Below the pieces are notes generated by a model. It was not told the DNA's origin. It made no database searches and worked only from the letters and a program-made list of their open reading frames with translations. From contig JAIQFE010000011.1 in the NCBI GenBank assembly GCA_020073445.1, positions 124,001 through 188,000 on the forward strand: DNA of 64,000 bases. Direction: 5' to 3'. This DNA is from Terriglobia bacterium (GTDB taxonomy: Bacteria > Acidobacteriota > Terriglobia > Bryobacterales > Bryobacteraceae). The translations under genes were made by a program, and so were the position numbers. Numbering within the stretch: the stretch's first letter is position 1; the number at the start of each line of letters is the position of its first letter. Positions 1-7,553 of the stretch are shown piece by piece.

Positions 1-1704
1 CGGCTGCGAATCGCCCAGGAAACCATGGATATCTACGCGCCCATCGCCCACCGCCTGGGAATGGGAAAGATCCGCAGCGAGCTGGAGGATCTGGCGTTTC
101 GGTACCTGGAGCCCGAGGCCTCCGAAGGCCTGCTGCGCGAATTCGAAGCGGCCCGCCCCGGCAATGAAGCGTTTCTCAACAACGTCAAGCATATTGTCGA
201 GGTCAACCTGGCTCGCGAAGGGATTCCCGCGCGTGTCGAAACTCGCGTGAAGCGAGCCTACTCCGTATTCCAAAAGCTCAAGCGCCAGAAAATCGTTTTG
301 GACCAGGTGTACGATCTTCTCGCCGTGCGCATCATTACGGATTCTGTCAAGAACTGTTACGCGGCTCTGGGCGTCATCCACAACGAATGGCATCCCATCC
401 CCGGCCGGATCAAGGATTTCATCGCTATTCCGCGGCCGAATCTGTACCAGTCCCTGCACACGTCCGTCATGGGCCCGGAAGGCCGCCATTTCGAAGTCCA
501 GATCCGCACCGATGAAATGCACCGCATCGCCGAGGAGGGTATCGCGGCGCACTGGAAGTACAAGGAAGGCCGCCGAGGCCCCGCCGCCGACGATCAGCGC
601 ATCTCCTGGCTCCGCCAGCTGGTCGAATGGCAGCGCGATATGCGCGATTCCGGCGAGTTCATGTCCACCCTGAAGGTGGATCTCTATCCGGAAGAAGTTT
701 ACTGTTTCACCCCCAAGGGCCGCGTAATCGCCTTGCCGCGGGGAGGCACGCCCATTGATTTCGCGTATGCCATCCACTCCGACGTAGGCAACACCTGCGT
801 GGGTGCCAAGGTCAACGGGCGCATCGTGCAGCTAAAGCATCCGCTTGGCAATGGCGATGTAGTAGAGATTCTGACCCAGACCGGCCATCTGCCCAGCAAA
901 GATTGGCTCGGGGTGGTGAAAACGGCCCGCGCGCGCAACAAGATCCGGCACGTCATCAATACCACCGAGCGCGCCAAGGCTATCGAAATCGGCCAGAAGT
1001 ATCTGGAACGGGAAGCGCGCCGCCTGGGCGTCCAATTGGGACGGGTATCCAAAGCTCAGCTGGAAGCCGTGGCAGCGGATTACGGCTGTTCCAAGATGGA
1101 GGATCTGCACGCCGCGCTGGGCTATGGAAAATATTCCGCTCGCCAGGTGCTGCAGAAGATTGCGCCCGAGCTGGTGCCCGCGGAAGTTCCCGAACCCGCC
1201 GCACCCACCCCCGAACGTCCGGCGGCCCATCGTCCCGGCGACGACCAGGATCTGGTTATCCAGGTTAAGGGCATCGATGATCTGATGACCTATCGCGCCA
1301 AGTGCTGCAATCCCATCCGCGGCGAACCCATCGTGGGCTACGTGACGCGTGGGAAAGGCATCGCGGTGCATTCGGTCAACTGCAGCAACGTGCAAAACCT
1401 GATGTACGACGCGGAGCGCAAGATCGAGGTGGAGTGGGCGCGCGCTGTAAGCCATACGTTCCCCGTGGCGCTGCACGTCCGCACCGAGGACCGTCCGGGA
1501 ATGCTCAGCCAGATCACCACCGCTCTGTTCACGGAGCAGACCAACATCCTGAGCCTGGAAACGCACGGCAGCGAAACCGACGGCGGCGCCGTCATAGACA
1601 TGACCCTGGAAGTCAAGGACAAACGGCAGCTCGAACGGGTGGTCTCCGCCATCCGCCGCATCTCCGGCGTCCGCGACATCGAACGAGTGAATGAACGCAC
1701 CTGA
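1..1704 (+). CDS. rel: Bifunctional (p)ppGpp synthetase/hydrolase, RelA/SpoT family (5' truncated by window)
   Basis: This is the stringent-response enzyme that makes and degrades ppGpp in the cytoplasm. The window opens inside the gene, so the start codon and the core of the HD hydrolase domain lie upstream; only the HD tail (IYAPIAHRLGM) is visible. The order is then synthetase domain (about residues 55-195 of the visible part), TGS domain beginning at VYCFTPKGR (about 230), a cysteine-containing region with YRAKCCNP (about 435) and a C-terminal ACT domain with VRTEDRPGMLSQ (about 495). The synthetase loop reads PGRIKDFIA, the RxKD form known from bifunctional Rel enzymes, not the ExDD form of RelA-only synthetases. 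The substrate loop reads NLYQSLHT where many family members have NGYQS. The stop overlaps the next gene by 14 bases, so the two are probably co-transcribed. Confidence 0.96.
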   Translation, partial: RLRIAQETMDIYAPIAHRLGMGKIRSELEDLAFRYLEPEASEGLLREFEAARPGNEAFLNNVKHIVEVNLAREGIPARVETRVKRAYSVFQKLKRQKIVLDQVYDLLAVRIITDSVKNCYAALGVIHNEWHPIPGRIKDFIAIPRPNLYQSLHTSVMGPEGRHFEVQIRTDEMHRIAEEGIAAHWKYKEGRRGPAADDQRISWLRQLVEWQRDMRDSGEFMSTLKVDLYPEEVYCFTPKGRVIALPRGGTPIDFAYAIHSDVGNTCVGAKVNGRIVQLKHPLGNGDVVEILTQTGHLPSKDWLGVVKTARARNKIRHVINTTERAKAIEIGQKYLEREARRLGVQLGRVSKAQLEAVAADYGCSKMEDLHAALGYGKYSARQVLQKIAPELVPAEVPEPAAPTPERPAAHRPGDDQDLVIQVKGIDDLMTYRAKCCNPIRGEPIVGYVTRGKGIAVHSVNCSNVQNLMYDAERKIEVEWARAVSHTFPVALHVRTEDRPGMLSQITTALFTEQTNILSLETHGSETDGGAVIDMTLEVKDKRQLERVVSAIRRISGVRDIERVNERT

Positions 1705-2044
1705 ACCCGAGCACATCGCCATTTCCAAATCGAAGGGCATCAAGATCGATTGGAAAGACGGCCATCATAGCGATTACGAACTGGGCTACCTGCGCGACGA
1801 GTGTCCCTGCGCCACTTGCACCGGCGCGCACGGCACGGTGCCGCAGAAGACCAGCTATGCGGCTCCTGAGCCGGCCAATCCCTTCAAAATGTTCACGCCC
1901 ACGCTCAAGATGCTGAACGTCGAGCCGGTCGGCGGTTACGCTATTCGCGTGGATTGGAGCGACGGACACGGCTCGGGAATCTATTCGTTCGATTACCTGC
2001 GGTCGATATGCTCCTGCCCGGCGTGCCGCGGAGGGCGGACTTAA
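1691..2044 (+). CDS. DUF971 domain protein (GBBH-like N-terminal fold)
   Basis: This 117-residue protein belongs to the DUF971 family, which shares the fold of the N-terminal domain of gamma-butyrobetaine hydroxylase. Visible family features are an opening beta segment (IKIDWKDGHHSDYELGYLRDEC), a CPCATC cysteine cluster near residue 40, the second WSDGH strand pair near residue 94 and a closing CSCPACRG motif. The two Cys-rich patches may bind a metal, which is an inference. Family members occur both alone and near iron-sulfur carriers; the biochemical role is not settled. It starts inside the last codons of the upstream rel gene, which implies translational coupling. It converges on pyrC, with only 24 bases between the two stops. 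Confidence 0.85.
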   Translation: MNAPEPEHIAISKSKGIKIDWKDGHHSDYELGYLRDECPCATCTGAHGTVPQKTSYAAPEPANPFKMFTPTLKMLNVEPVGGYAIRVDWSDGHGSGIYSFDYLRSICSCPACRGGRT

Positions 2045-2065
2045 GTCCGCGCGAGGCGTGAGCCC
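2035..2065. terminator. Perfect 16-bp palindrome plus second hairpin between convergent stops
   Basis: The palindrome GCGGACTTAAGTCCGC spans 2035-2050 and overlaps the stop of the DUF971 gene. It is followed at once by a small stem, AGGC...GCCT (2054-2070 region), just before the pyrC stop on the other strand. The position between two convergent genes suits a bidirectional terminator, but neither strand has a clear U-tract, so it could equally be a dispersed palindromic repeat. Confidence 0.4.
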
Positions 2066-2068
2066 CGC

Positions 2069-3349
2069 CTAAATCTTCCACACCACTTCGCCCGCCACCA
2101 CCGTCGCGACCGGACCACCCTTGAACATCTTCCCGTCGAACGGCGAATTCCGGCTCTTCGAGAACGATTTGTTCACGTCGTAAGTCCACTCGCGCTCCGT
2201 CGAGAAAACGGTTACGTCGGCCGGCGCGCCCTGCGCCAGCGTCCCGCGATCGAGACCTAGTATCCGTGCGGGACCGATCGTGAACAGCTCGACCATTCTT
2301 GCGACCCCGATTTTTCCGGGGTGCACCAGTTGCTCGAGCGTTATCCCGATTGCCGTCTCCAGTCCCAGAATCCCGAAGGGGCAACTCTCGAACTCCTGCA
2401 TTTTCTCGCTGCCCGGATGCGGAGCATGATCCGTGGCGATCGCGTCGATCGCGCCATTCACGATCCCTTCAAGTACCGCTGTAACATCGGAACATCCCCG
2501 CAACGGCGGCTTCATCTTGTAGTTACTGTCGTACGGTTTCATGTCGCGATCGGCCAGCGCGAGATGATGAGGAGTCGCCTCTGCCGTAACCGCCAGTCCC
2601 TTGGATTTGGCGAATTGCACCATCTCCACCGAGTGACGCGATGAAATATGCGCCACGTGATAGCGCGCGCCGGTGACCTCCGCCAGCAGGATGTCGCGCG
2701 CCACCATCACGTCTTCCGAACAGCCCGGGATGCCGCGCAGGCCCAGGCGCACGGACTCCGCGCCTTCATGCATATCGCCGCCCGCGCTCAGATGCAGATC
2801 CTCGCAATGGTTGATCACCGGGATCCCGAGGCTGCGCGCGAACTCCATGGCCCGCCGCATCACCCGCGCGTTCATCACCGGACGTCCGTCGTCGGAAATA
2901 GCCACCGCGCCGGCTTGCTTCATGGATCCAATCGCGGCCAGTTCTTCGCCCGCACTGCCCTTGGTGATCGCGCCGATCGGGAATACGTTGACCACGGCGT
3001 GCCGCCGTGCCTTCTCGATCATGTAGCTGGTGACCGTGGCATTATCGTTCACCGGCTTGGTGTTGGGCATGGGACACACAGATGTGAATCCGCCCGCCGC
3101 CGCCGCACGCGATCCGCTCTCGATGGTCTCGGCATGCTCGAAGCCCGGCTCGCGCAGGTGCACGTGCATGTCGATGAACCCCGGCGCGACGATCAGCCCG
3201 GTCGCATCGAAGACATCAGCGCCCGCCGGAGCCGTGAGATTCGCCCCCACGCCTTTGATGACGCCGTCCTCGATCCACACGTCTGCCACGCCGTCATGAC
3301 GCGACGCGGCATCGATCACCCGGCCGTTCTTAATGAGTAGTCGCGCCAT
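2069..3349 (-). CDS. pyrC: Dihydroorotase
   Basis: The enzyme closes N-carbamoyl-L-aspartate to dihydroorotate, step three of pyrimidine synthesis. It is a 426-residue class I amidohydrolase of normal length. The metal-binding start DMHVHLREPG (about residue 60), the substrate-binding stretch PMPNTKPVND (about 93), the INHCEDL histidine (about 177), the HVAHISS motif (about 231) and the C-terminal ATDHAPH metal ligand (about 305) are all present and in order. Its first 20 bases overlap the end of pyrB, so the two are translated from one message in the order pyrR-pyrB-pyrC. The active-site residues visible argue for a working enzyme and not for the inactive PyrX-type homologue that partners some aspartate carbamoyltransferases. 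Confidence 0.97.
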   Translation of the reverse strand: MARLLIKNGRVIDAASRHDGVADVWIEDGVIKGVGANLTAPAGADVFDATGLIVAPGFIDMHVHLREPGFEHAETIESGSRAAAAGGFTSVCPMPNTKPVNDNATVTSYMIEKARRHAVVNVFPIGAITKGSAGEELAAIGSMKQAGAVAISDDGRPVMNARVMRRAMEFARSLGIPVINHCEDLHLSAGGDMHEGAESVRLGLRGIPGCSEDVMVARDILLAEVTGARYHVAHISSRHSVEMVQFAKSKGLAVTAEATPHHLALADRDMKPYDSNYKMKPPLRGCSDVTAVLEGIVNGAIDAIATDHAPHPGSEKMQEFESCPFGILGLETAIGITLEQLVHPGKIGVARMVELFTIGPARILGLDRGTLAQGAPADVTVFSTEREWTYDVNKSFSKSRNSPFDGKMFKGGPVATVVAGEVVWKI

Positions 3350-4268
3350 CGGTTTTCTTTCCGGCCATCACGCGCTCCAGAACTGCCATTCGCACGGCGA
3401 TCCCATTTTCTACTTGATTCAGAATCACGGACCGCTGCGAATCCGCCGCTTCGGACGAAATCTCGCGGCCGCGATTAATTGGTCCCGGATGCATCACAAT
3501 GGCGTCCGGATGAGCTAGCTTCAGATGCTCCAGCCGCAGCCCGTAGAACTGAAAATATTCGCTCGCCGAAAAGCCGGGCTCATGCTGCCGTTCCAGTTGG
3601 ACACGCAGCATCATGATCACGTCGGCGTCTCGTATTGCTTCATCCATGTTCGTGGTCAATGTCACGCCCGGGGCGATTTGCTTGAGAGCTTCGGGCAGCA
3701 GCGACGCGGGGCCGCATAGCACGACGTTCGCCCCGAATTTCGACAGCAGATATACATTCGACCGCGCCACGCGGCTGTGTGCGATGTCCCCGATGATCGC
3801 CACGCGTAAGCCTTCGAGCTTGGCGCCGCGATCCAGAATCGTCCGCGCGTCCAGGAGCGCCTGCGTGGGATGCTCATGTGTCCCATCGCCGGCGTTGATG
3901 ATCGGGATCTCCAGATGCCGTTGCAGAAAATGCGGTGCGCCCGATGCCGCATGCCGCATGATGATCGCGTTCGGACGCATGGCCGCCAGCGTGTTCAGGG
4001 TGTCCACCAGAGATTCGCCCTTGGTGACACTCGACGCCGACGCGGTGATCGAAACCGAATCCGCCCCCAGGCGCTTGGCGGCGATCTCGAAGCTGGTCCG
4101 CGTGCGCGTGGACGTCTCGAAGAACAGGTTCACGACCATTCGGTCGCGCAGCAGGTCGTACTTCCGGAAGCTCTGCCCATCTCGCGGCTGAAAATCCTTG
4201 GCCCGGTCCAGAATCGCCTGGATCTCTTCACGCGAGAGTGCTTCAATCCCCAGCAGCCCTTGCGCCAC
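3330..4268 (-). CDS. pyrB: Aspartate carbamoyltransferase catalytic subunit
   Basis: It joins carbamoyl phosphate to aspartate, the committed step of pyrimidine synthesis. The 312-residue protein has the carbamoyl-phosphate binding motif FFETSTRTRTSFE near residue 50, the HPTQALLD motif near 137 and the C-terminal HPGPINRGREI near 262, all typical of the catalytic chain. No regulatory subunit gene pyrI is seen nearby, consistent with control through PyrR instead. The start chosen is GTG, one base after the pyrR stop codon, which signals tight coupling. The end overlaps pyrC by 20 bases. Confidence 0.97.
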   Translation of the reverse strand: MAQGLLGIEALSREEIQAILDRAKDFQPRDGQSFRKYDLLRDRMVVNLFFETSTRTRTSFEIAAKRLGADSVSITASASSVTKGESLVDTLNTLAAMRPNAIIMRHAASGAPHFLQRHLEIPIINAGDGTHEHPTQALLDARTILDRGAKLEGLRVAIIGDIAHSRVARSNVYLLSKFGANVVLCGPASLLPEALKQIAPGVTLTTNMDEAIRDADVIMMLRVQLERQHEPGFSASEYFQFYGLRLEHLKLAHPDAIVMHPGPINRGREISSEAADSQRSVILNQVENGIAVRMAVLERVMAGKKTDGATTH

Positions 4269-4269
4269 G

Positions 4270-4821
4270 TTAGCTCGCCTTTTCCGTCAGCAGAACCTTT
4301 TCCATCCCGTCGATTTCTTGAAACTTGACCTCGATAATCTCATTCGCCGATGTTTGAATGGTGCGTCCGATGTAGCGCGCCTCGATCGGGAGTTCGCGGT
4401 GGCCGCGGTCGATGAGCACCAGCATCTGAACTCTTGCCGGCCGGCCGTGATCGAACAAAGCATCCAGAGCAGCCCGCGTGGTGCGCCCGGTGTACAGCAC
4501 GTCGTCGGTCAGGATCACGTCTTTCCCGGCCACGGTGAACGGGATGTCCGTTGCGCTCACCACTGGCTGGTGTCCCACCGTTGAAAGATCGTCCCGGTAG
4601 AGCTGGATATCTAGAATCCCGACCGGCACTTTGCGCCCTTCGATCGCTTCGATTTTGCGGGCTAGTCTCTGGGCCAAGGGCACACCCCGGCGGCGGATGC
4701 CGATGAACACCAGATCATCGTGATTCGTGGTTTTTTCGAGGATTTCGTGCGCCAGCCGGACCAGCGTCCGGTCGATTTCTGACGCGCTCATTAACTGGCT
4801 CTTCTCGCGGGTGGGACTCAT
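4270..4821 (-). CDS. pyrR: Bifunctional pyr operon regulator / uracil phosphoribosyltransferase
   Basis: PyrR proteins bind the pyr messenger RNA in response to UMP and often have weak uracil phosphoribosyltransferase activity. The 183-residue protein has the phosphoribosyltransferase core, with the PRPP motif VILTDDVLYTGRTTRAAL near residue 105, the family stretch LVFIGIRRRGVPLAQRLA near 42 and the LIDRGHRELPIEARYIG segment near 140. It is the first pyr gene of the run, 30 bases after a small secreted-protein gene. I see no room for a PyrR-type attenuator directly upstream, so if control exists it must act further up or at an internal site. A start 10 codons further in (ATG at 4791) is also possible. 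Confidence 0.95.
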   Translation of the reverse strand: MSPTREKSQLMSASEIDRTLVRLAHEILEKTTNHDDLVFIGIRRRGVPLAQRLARKIEAIEGRKVPVGILDIQLYRDDLSTVGHQPVVSATDIPFTVAGKDVILTDDVLYTGRTTRAALDALFDHGRPARVQMLVLIDRGHRELPIEARYIGRTIQTSANEIIEVKFQEIDGMEKVLLTEKAS

Positions 4822-4851
4822 AGGGTAAACGTTTCAGGGTAACACGTTGGT

Positions 4852-5148
4852 CTAATTTCTTCTTAGCCGCTGCCGGATGTCTTTCGAGAGCTTCTCGACG
4901 TCTTCCAGCTTTTTCAACGTCTTCGTCGAAACCAAATACCGGTCGCCCTTCTCCAGATCGTCTTTGATCTCCTCGGAGAGCCGCGCCAGTTCCCCGGCGT
5001 CCCTCAGGTTGTGCTCATAATCCACGCGAATGATTTCGTCCTTTTGCGATTTCCCGTTGGGAAGCTTCACGTCGGGATCTTCTTTCGTCGACGAATTCTG
5101 CGCCAGGAGGATACAAACTGTGAGCAAAAATAGGCCCAGATACCTCAT
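4852..5148 (-). CDS. Small secreted alpha-helical protein of unknown function
   Basis: I do not recognise this family. The chosen start at 5148 gives 98 residues that open with a clean signal peptide (MRYLGLFLLTVCILLAQ) and continue as a charged, mostly helical protein rich in Asp, Glu and Lys. Long heptad-like runs occur near the end (KKLEDVEKLSKDI). A longer reading from 5319 would cross the oppositely oriented secreted-protein gene and is rejected. It lies 30 bases upstream of pyrR and could share its message, although there is no obvious functional link. Only 15 bases separate its start from the divergent start at 5164, and no Shine-Dalgarno sequence is visible. Confidence 0.65.
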   Translation of the reverse strand: MRYLGLFLLTVCILLAQNSSTKEDPDVKLPNGKSQKDEIIRVDYEHNLRDAGELARLSEEIKDDLEKGDRYLVSTKTLKKLEDVEKLSKDIRQRLRRN

Positions 5149-5163
5149 ACTTACTAGTGTTAC

Positions 5164-5736
5164 ATGCTCCGTTTCCTGGTCTTCCTCGCCCTGGCTGCAC
5201 ATGCGTTTCCGGCCGATCTGGAGATCCGCTACTCCGCGCTGGAACGCATGGTCGCTGCGCAAATGTTCACTCAGGAAGGCCGCCGTTACGTAAAAGGCAA
5301 CCAGTCGGCGAAGTGCCAATACGCGTACCTGGAAGCCCCGAAATTGAGCGCCGTCGGCGAGCGTCTTCAGGTGGCCGCGCGTTTCAGCGGCCGCTCCGCC
5401 ATGGACCTGTTCAATCGCTGCGTGGGTATGGGCGATTCGTTTACCGTCAAGATTACCGCCGTGCCCGTGCCGCGCAAGGGTGCCATCGCATTCCAGGACA
5501 CCCAGGTCAGCACAGCCAAGGATTCTTACTACATCCGGCGCGTCCGTACCGCCATGATGCGGACCTTCGATCAGGATTTTAAGATCGAGATCCGCGATCA
5601 GGCTCGCCGCCTCCTTGAGCAGCCTACCGCCAACTCGATATATCAGCAGGAGCTCAAGGATCTTGACCTCAACGCGATCCGCGTCACGCCGGAGGCCCTG
5701 GTGCTGGTGGTCGATTTCAAGTTAGTCGTGAAGTAG
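5164..5736 (+). CDS. Secreted protein of unknown function
   Basis: The 190-residue product starts with a signal peptide (MLRFLVFLALAAHAFPA), so it should be exported. The mature part has mixed alpha/beta character, with alternating hydrophobic strands (LQVAARFSG; VLVVDFKLVVK at the end). I recognise no catalytic motif. There are two cysteines, at CQYAY and NRCVG, which could form a disulfide after export. It is read divergently from the small secreted protein at 5148, with a 15-base gap, and is followed after 51 bases by homoserine dehydrogenase. No ribosome binding site is obvious upstream. It may bind lipid or another periplasmic ligand, but nothing in the sequence proves this. Confidence 0.7.
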   Translation: MLRFLVFLALAAHAFPADLEIRYSALERMVAAQMFTQEGRRYVKGNQSAKCQYAYLEAPKLSAVGERLQVAARFSGRSAMDLFNRCVGMGDSFTVKITAVPVPRKGAIAFQDTQVSTAKDSYYIRRVRTAMMRTFDQDFKIEIRDQARRLLEQPTANSIYQQELKDLDLNAIRVTPEALVLVVDFKLVVK

Positions 5737-5787
5737 GCGCGTGATCTAGTCGTGCATTCTGCGCGATCATAGAAGTTCAGCCATTAC

Positions 5788-7092
5788 ATGGAACCCGTCA
5801 ATATCGGCATTATTGGTCTCGGAAACGTCGGCCTCGGGACGCTGGATGTCCTTGCGGAAAACCACGAGATGATCGCGCAGAAGCTCGGCTTCCCGCTCTC
5901 TATCGTGGCGATCTGCAGCCGCAGCGTGGCTCAGCGGCATGTTCCGCCGATTTTCGCGTCGGCGCACCGCACCGCCGACTGGCGCGAGGTGGTGAATCAT
6001 CCCGACGTCCACATCGTCGCCGAACTTGTCGGCGGAACCAGCGTTGCGCGGGACATTATCGAAGCCTCCATCGCCCAGAAGAAGTCGGTGGTCACCGCTA
6101 ACAAGGAACTGATGGCTCTGGCCGGTTCCGAGCTTTGGGACAAAGCGATCGCCGCGGGCGTGAACATGGCTATGGAAGCCAGCGTCGCCGGCGGGATCCC
6201 CATCCACAATGTCTTGCGCGAGGGCATCGCCGCGGACCGCATCAACACGCTCTACGGAATCCTCAACGGGACCTGCAACTATATCCTCACCGCCATCGAA
6301 CAGCACGGCTCGAGCTTTGAGCATGTATTGCTTGAAGCCCAGCGCGCCGGTTACGCCGAGGCCGATCCTTCCGCAGATGTCGACGGTTTCGATGCCCGTT
6401 CTAAGCTCGCTATCCTCGCGGCCCTGGCGTTCGGCGAGCGCATCGTTCCTTCCGATATCTTCACCGAGGGCATTCGCCGCATCACTCCCGTCGATTTCGA
6501 GTACGCCCATCAGCTGCACCACACCATCCGGCTGATCTGCGTTGCCCGCCAGACCCCCAACGGCGTGATCCTTTCCGTTCGGCCTTCGCTGATCCCGCAA
6601 TCGACGATTCTGGCGAGCGTCCGCGGCGCCTATAACGCGATCTGGGTGCGCGGAAAATTTGGCGCCGATACGTTCTACTACGGTCGCGGCGCGGGGCCGC
6701 ACCCTACCGGTGTCGCGGTCGCGAGCGACCTGATGAGAGTTGCCCGCGAAATTCGCTACGGTGGTCCGGAGCGCGTTTCGCCGTTCGCCCACGCCCGCCT
6801 GGGCGAGTACAAGCCGATACCCGTGACCCTGCACGAATCGGCCTACTTCTTGCGGTTCCGCGTTCAGGACCGGCCGGGAATCATAGCGCAGCTCGCCGCC
6901 GCGCTGGCTGCGGAGAATGTGTCGATTGACGCCGTACTCCAGTTGCCCCATTCCAACTGGCGCGACCTGCCGTTTGTCATCACCGTGCAGCCGACCACCG
7001 AAGCGTCGATTCGCGCTGCCGTCGCGCGTATGGCCGAGCTCAACTTTCTGGTCGAGCCGCCGCTCGCCCTGCCTATGGAACAGGCCCTTTAA
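5788..7092 (+). CDS. hom: Homoserine dehydrogenase
   Basis: It reduces aspartate semialdehyde to homoserine with NAD(P)H, at the branch to threonine and methionine. The 434-residue protein has an N-terminal Rossmann motif (IGIIGLGNVGLGTL), the VVTANKELMA segment near residue 94, the catalytic region with GILNGTCNYIL near 155 and EADPSADVDGFDARSKLAIL near 190, and a C-terminal ACT domain (RFRVQDRPGIIAQLAA, about 352). The ACT domain is usual for the monofunctional enzyme and mediates threonine feedback. The gene stands alone on the plus strand; no thrB, thrC or asd is adjacent. Its 3' end overlaps the convergent gene at 7073 by 20 bases. Confidence 0.96.
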   Translation: MEPVNIGIIGLGNVGLGTLDVLAENHEMIAQKLGFPLSIVAICSRSVAQRHVPPIFASAHRTADWREVVNHPDVHIVAELVGGTSVARDIIEASIAQKKSVVTANKELMALAGSELWDKAIAAGVNMAMEASVAGGIPIHNVLREGIAADRINTLYGILNGTCNYILTAIEQHGSSFEHVLLEAQRAGYAEADPSADVDGFDARSKLAILAALAFGERIVPSDIFTEGIRRITPVDFEYAHQLHHTIRLICVARQTPNGVILSVRPSLIPQSTILASVRGAYNAIWVRGKFGADTFYYGRGAGPHPTGVAVASDLMRVAREIRYGGPERVSPFAHARLGEYKPIPVTLHESAYFLRFRVQDRPGIIAQLAAALAAENVSIDAVLQLPHSNWRDLPFVITVQPTTEASIRAAVARMAELNFLVEPPLALPMEQAL

Positions 7093-7546
7093 AGAACTCC
7101 ACCGGATCGAGTGCGGTAATCTTCCACTTCTTCCCCTGCTTCTCTACCCGGCACTTCACGATCTGCCGTCGAGGCTCGTTATTGTTGATCTTCAGCAGCC
7201 AGTCCAGTTCCAGCATCCGCTTCTGCTCATCGCCTTCGTCCGTGATCACGTCGATGGTCGATCCGATCTCCTGTGCTGCGCCGAACAAGTCCTTGATCTC
7301 ATCGCGCAGCTTCTCGTATTGCGGCATCTTCGCGTCGAACTGATCGAGAAACGCATCGGCGTCCTGATTCGCCAGCGCTTCCGTCACCGCGCGAAAAACC
7401 TCCATCTGTTCCGGTGGCCGATTCTGCCCGAAAGCCGCCGCTGCCAGTAGGAGAAAAACGGAAAGAAGGGGGACTGCCTCCGATTTCGAAAAACCTGCCC
7501 TGCCCTGTGCGGAGCATCGCCCCGAAATCGGCTGGCTGTCCCCCAT
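7073..7546 (-). CDS. Putative secreted NTF2/SnoaL-like protein with a repeat-derived N-terminus
   Basis: The part after residue 40 looks like a normal exported protein: a hydrophobic signal-like core (LLSVFLLLAAAAFGQ) followed by about 115 residues with the outline of an NTF2-like fold (FRAVTEALANQDADAFLDQF; ending KKWKITALDPVEFF). That assignment is tentative. The first 25 or so residues are odd. They are encoded by the inverted repeat at 7468-7544, lack the usual basic start of a signal peptide, and the only available ATG sits on the outer edge of the repeat. No ATG, GTG or TTG occurs in frame between 7546 and the hydrophobic core. The native start may therefore have been lost or replaced. 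It is the last gene of the aroC-def-fmt-argJ run. Confidence 0.55.
   Translation of the reverse strand: MGDSQPISGRCSAQGRAGFSKSEAVPLLSVFLLLAAAAFGQNRPPEQMEVFRAVTEALANQDADAFLDQFDAKMPQYEKLRDEIKDLFGAAQEIGSTIDVITDEGDEQKRMLELDWLLKINNNEPRRQIVKCRVEKQGKKWKITALDPVEFFKGPVP
7468..7544. repeat. Inverted repeat with GGGGAC ends (77 bp)
   Basis: The left arm (7468-7488, beginning GGGGGACTGCC) and the right arm (7523-7544, ending GGCTGTCCCCC) are complementary over about 20 positions with few mismatches, around a 34-base loop. The outer GGGGAC/GTCCCC ends and the size recall the 80-bp repeats at 46866 and 57085, although the interiors differ. It lies across the start of the gene ending at 7073. Confidence 0.6.
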
Positions 7547-7553
7547 TTTTCCC

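Noticed and set aside
832-1743. Long minus-strand frame (about 300 codons) opposite the rel gene
   Set aside because: It lies fully inside the intact rel frame on the other strand, has no recognisable protein motif and shows the His/Arg/Ala-rich look of an antisense shadow in GC-rich DNA.
5767-6951. Long minus-strand frame (about 390 codons) opposite homoserine dehydrogenase
   Set aside because: It is the antisense shadow of a fully conserved enzyme; the composition is low complexity and no family is visible.
7484-7546. A better start for the secreted protein ending at 7073
   Set aside because: No ATG, GTG or TTG occurs in frame between the repeat edge and the hydrophobic core, so I could not choose another start.
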